Shown: piece after piece, positions 21,980 to 23,352 of the stretch
How positions within the stretch are numbered: position 1 is the first letter of the stretch
Layout: each line of letters starts with the position of its first letter
DNA from: CAYILR01 sp964364175
Lineage (GTDB): Bacteria; Bdellovibrionota; UBA1018
Reading direction: 5' to 3'
Assembly: GCA_964364175.1 (NCBI GenBank)
Contig: CAYILR010000053.1
Location: forward strand, 1-23,352
Length of the DNA stretch: 23,352 nt
The notes under the pieces: model-generated
The model's database searches: none
Told to the model about the DNA's origin: nothing
What the model saw: only the letters and a program-made list of their open reading frames with translations
Translations under genes and position numbers: made by a program

Positions 21980-23155
21980 TTAGTCCTTTTGAACCCGCAC
22001 TAACTCACTCAAAAAATCCATATAGGGCAAACACTCGATCTGATGAATTTTTTGTCGTTTGGGATCCTGAGAAAGATAAACCACACGCTGAGGAGAAAAC
22101 TCTTTTGTCAGTTTTGAAAGCTGGGCTACCTCAACAGGATCCACTGTAGAAGTTGATTTAATCTCAATCCAAATTTTTTCATTCCCCCGCGTCAGAATCA
22201 GATCTACTTCTGCCCCATGTTTGCTTCGGTAAAAGCTCAATCGATAGTCGTATTCAAAATAAAGATTCAATCGATAGATTTCCTGAATCAACCAAGATTC
22301 AAATGCTTCACCATAAGCACTCGTCGAAGACATCAACGGCGAGGACGACCAACCAGCGAGATCGCGTTGAACTCCTAAATCGAAAAAATAAAATTTTGGT
22401 TGTTGAAGTTGGCTTTTTCTAAGACTGGGATGGTGTGGTCTCAATAAGACTCCCAGATAGGTTTCCTGCAGAATTTCAATATAAGAAGCAATCGTTTTGT
22501 GATCCACGCCCACGTCTCTAGCAAGAGATTCAAAATTCAATAATTTTCCATTGTGTTGAGCGAGAACTTCTAGAAACTCTCGAAACGGAGGCAGTTTTCT
22601 GATCAGCTGTTCCTGCAGAATTTCTTCCTTAAGATAAATGCTGCAATAAGATCGCAGATAACTTCTTTTTTCCCGCTCCGTTTTTAATTCGACGAGCTCC
22701 GGCAATGTTCCCCAATTGAGCGCACTTTGAAGATCAAAAGCCGAGCCTAATTCACGCGCAGTGAACGGGAACAGCGAGTAGCTGTTGGCTCGCCCTCCCA
22801 AGAGATTGGCAGCGCCTTTTTTGAGCTTTCGTGCCGAAGAGCCGGTTAAAATGAATTTTACTTTTTTCTTATGAATCCACTTTTGCGCAATATCGAGAAG
22901 TTTTGGAACTTTTTGAACTTCATCAATAATCACAAACTTAGGGAGGTTGTTGTTGTCCAGACGCTCGGTCAGCTGTGCATCGAGCAAACCCGGTCTCCGT
23001 GAGTATTTTTTCTCGTCTTCTTCATCGAGTAGATTGATCCACAGACAGTCGCTTTTTTTAAACTGAGCTTCGAGCCAGGTCGTTTTACCCGTTCCACGGG
23101 CACCGAACAAAAAAAAGCTCCTATTGGTGAGTGGGGATAGCAGTCTCTGGATCAT
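21980..23155 (-). CDS. AAA+ ATPase with DUF4143 / PD-(D/E)xK-like C-terminus
   Basis: A 391-aa protein of the widespread AAA_14-DUF4143 family. Walker A is GARGTGKT (18-25), Walker B FVIIDE (74-79) and the sensor segment FILTGSSARKLKKG starts at 101. The middle holds a small winged-helix-like region (NFESLARDVGVDHKTIASYI). The C-terminal domain has the nuclease-like signature AEVDLIL (Asp318) and IEIK (Glu331, Lys333), the D-x12-E-x-K order of PD-(D/E)xK folds. The family's role is not settled; links to mobile DNA, toxin-antitoxin-like behaviour and defence have been proposed. It is a solitary gene and probably laterally acquired (inference). The start codon overlaps the left arm of a 9-bp inverted repeat (23154-23186), a possible operator. 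The stop lies in a GACTAA-CGAA-TTAGTC hairpin (21970-21985). Confidence 0.9.
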   Translation of the reverse strand: MIQRLLSPLTNRSFFLFGARGTGKTTWLEAQFKKSDCLWINLLDEEDEKKYSRRPGLLDAQLTERLDNNNLPKFVIIDEVQKVPKLLDIAQKWIHKKKVKFILTGSSARKLKKGAANLLGGRANSYSLFPFTARELGSAFDLQSALNWGTLPELVELKTEREKRSYLRSYCSIYLKEEILQEQLIRKLPPFREFLEVLAQHNGKLLNFESLARDVGVDHKTIASYIEILQETYLGVLLRPHHPSLRKSQLQQPKFYFFDLGVQRDLAGWSSSPLMSSTSAYGEAFESWLIQEIYRLNLYFEYDYRLSFYRSKHGAEVDLILTRGNEKIWIEIKSTSTVDPVEVAQLSKLTKEFSPQRVVYLSQDPKRQKIHQIECLPYMDFLSELVRVQKD

Positions 23156-23186
23156 ACTCCCAGATTGTCCGACGATTTGGGAGTAT
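23154..23186 (-). promoter_or_regulatory. Inverted repeat over the ATPase start
   Basis: ATACTCCCA (23154-23162) and TGGGAGTAT (23178-23186) are perfect 9-bp inverted arms around a 15-bp spacer. On the minus strand the upstream arm includes TATACT, which could be the -10 box, and the downstream arm includes GGGAG and the first bases of the ATG. A bound protein or an RNA hairpin here would hide both transcription and translation starts. Confidence 0.55.
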
Positions 23187-23239
23187 AGTCAATCAGCTTC
23201 GAGTTTTATGGGCCGGCCAAGCGACATGAAGTGACACAC

Positions 23240-23269
23240 TAGACAAGTAAATGCGGGCAGAGATATAAT
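23240..23269 (+). promoter_or_regulatory. Promoter reading off the right edge
   Basis: TAGACA (23240-23245) and a perfect TATAAT (23264-23269) with 18-bp spacing point toward the window end. The first ATG downstream (23295) opens only a 12-codon frame ending at 23333, so the real target may lie beyond the edge. Confidence 0.5.
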
Positions 23270-23294
23270 CATACTGTTGTAGTCGGTTAATCTT

Positions 23295-23327
23295 ATGAAC
23301 TGTGCCCCGGAGAGGTCGCGCGTCAAA
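23295..23327. repeat. Inverted motif shared with the other window end, right copy
   Basis: CTGTGCCCCGGAGAGG (23300-23315) and GCGTCAAA (23320-23327) are the reverse complement of the left copy, with the same 4-nt variable gap. Both copies begin exactly 26 bases from their window edge. The flanking 25 bases are not alike. Confidence 0.75.
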
Positions 23328-23352
23328 ATTTGAGGAAGTATTTTTTTGACGG

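Noticed and set aside
1..23352. Reverse transcriptase, DGR template repeat, CRISPR array, transposase or integrase
   Set aside because: No YxDD-type reverse transcriptase, no regularly spaced repeat-spacer array and no recognisable transposase or integrase was found in any frame, so the DGR idea rests only on the target sequence.

Overview
The window looks like chromosomal DNA from a Gram-negative predatory-type or free-living delta-like bacterium, most likely in the Bdellovibrionota (inference). The reasons are a TIGR02147-type regulator, an HNH endonuclease of the type abundant in Bdellovibrio genomes, many small Sec-exported proteins of unknown function, and mid-range GC content. No taxonomic marker such as rRNA is present.

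Layout. 1-5508: polyphosphate kinase (ppk1), an HNH endonuclease and an OPT-family transporter, all on +. 5524-12568: two divergent genes for exported proteins that share a 58-bp promoter region. One product is a helical 486-aa protein. The other is a 1841-aa protein with a probable nucleotidyltransferase-fold motif, coiled coil and four C-terminal beta repeats. 12569-16178: an operon of a TIGR02147 regulator, with a strong promoter and phased TTGGCAA sites, translationally coupled to an 880-aa exported protein with a zincin-like segment, a CsgG-like segment and two FGE-sulfatase (C-type-lectin-fold) domains. 16179-17672: two small exported proteins and a YkgJ-type cysteine-cluster protein. 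17756-18893: a tight ribosomal protein operon L28-L31(B)-L32-L24, in which L31 and L32 lack the zinc cysteines. 18955-19646: a small exported protein and tRNA-Leu(UAA). 19647-23352: an accessory-looking segment with a partial copy of the tRNA 3' end inside a structured element, 11-bp phased repeats with DnaA-box-like sites, an Xre/MbcA-RES toxin-antitoxin pair, a repeat-rich non-coding stretch, and an AAA-ATPase/DUF4143 protein.

The most interesting candidate is the C-terminus of the 880-aa protein (about 16061-16176). It has the sequence plan of a diversity-generating-retroelement (DGR) variable region. Fixed residues use adenine-free codons, variable positions are NNC/NNT codons, and there is one A in 82 nt against 18 T. 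No reverse transcriptase or template repeat is in the window, so such a system would have to act from elsewhere in the genome. Secondary candidates are the structured element after tRNA-Leu, a three-stem palindromic element with a diverged second copy carrying a compensatory base-pair change, and a matching inverted motif at both ends of the window.
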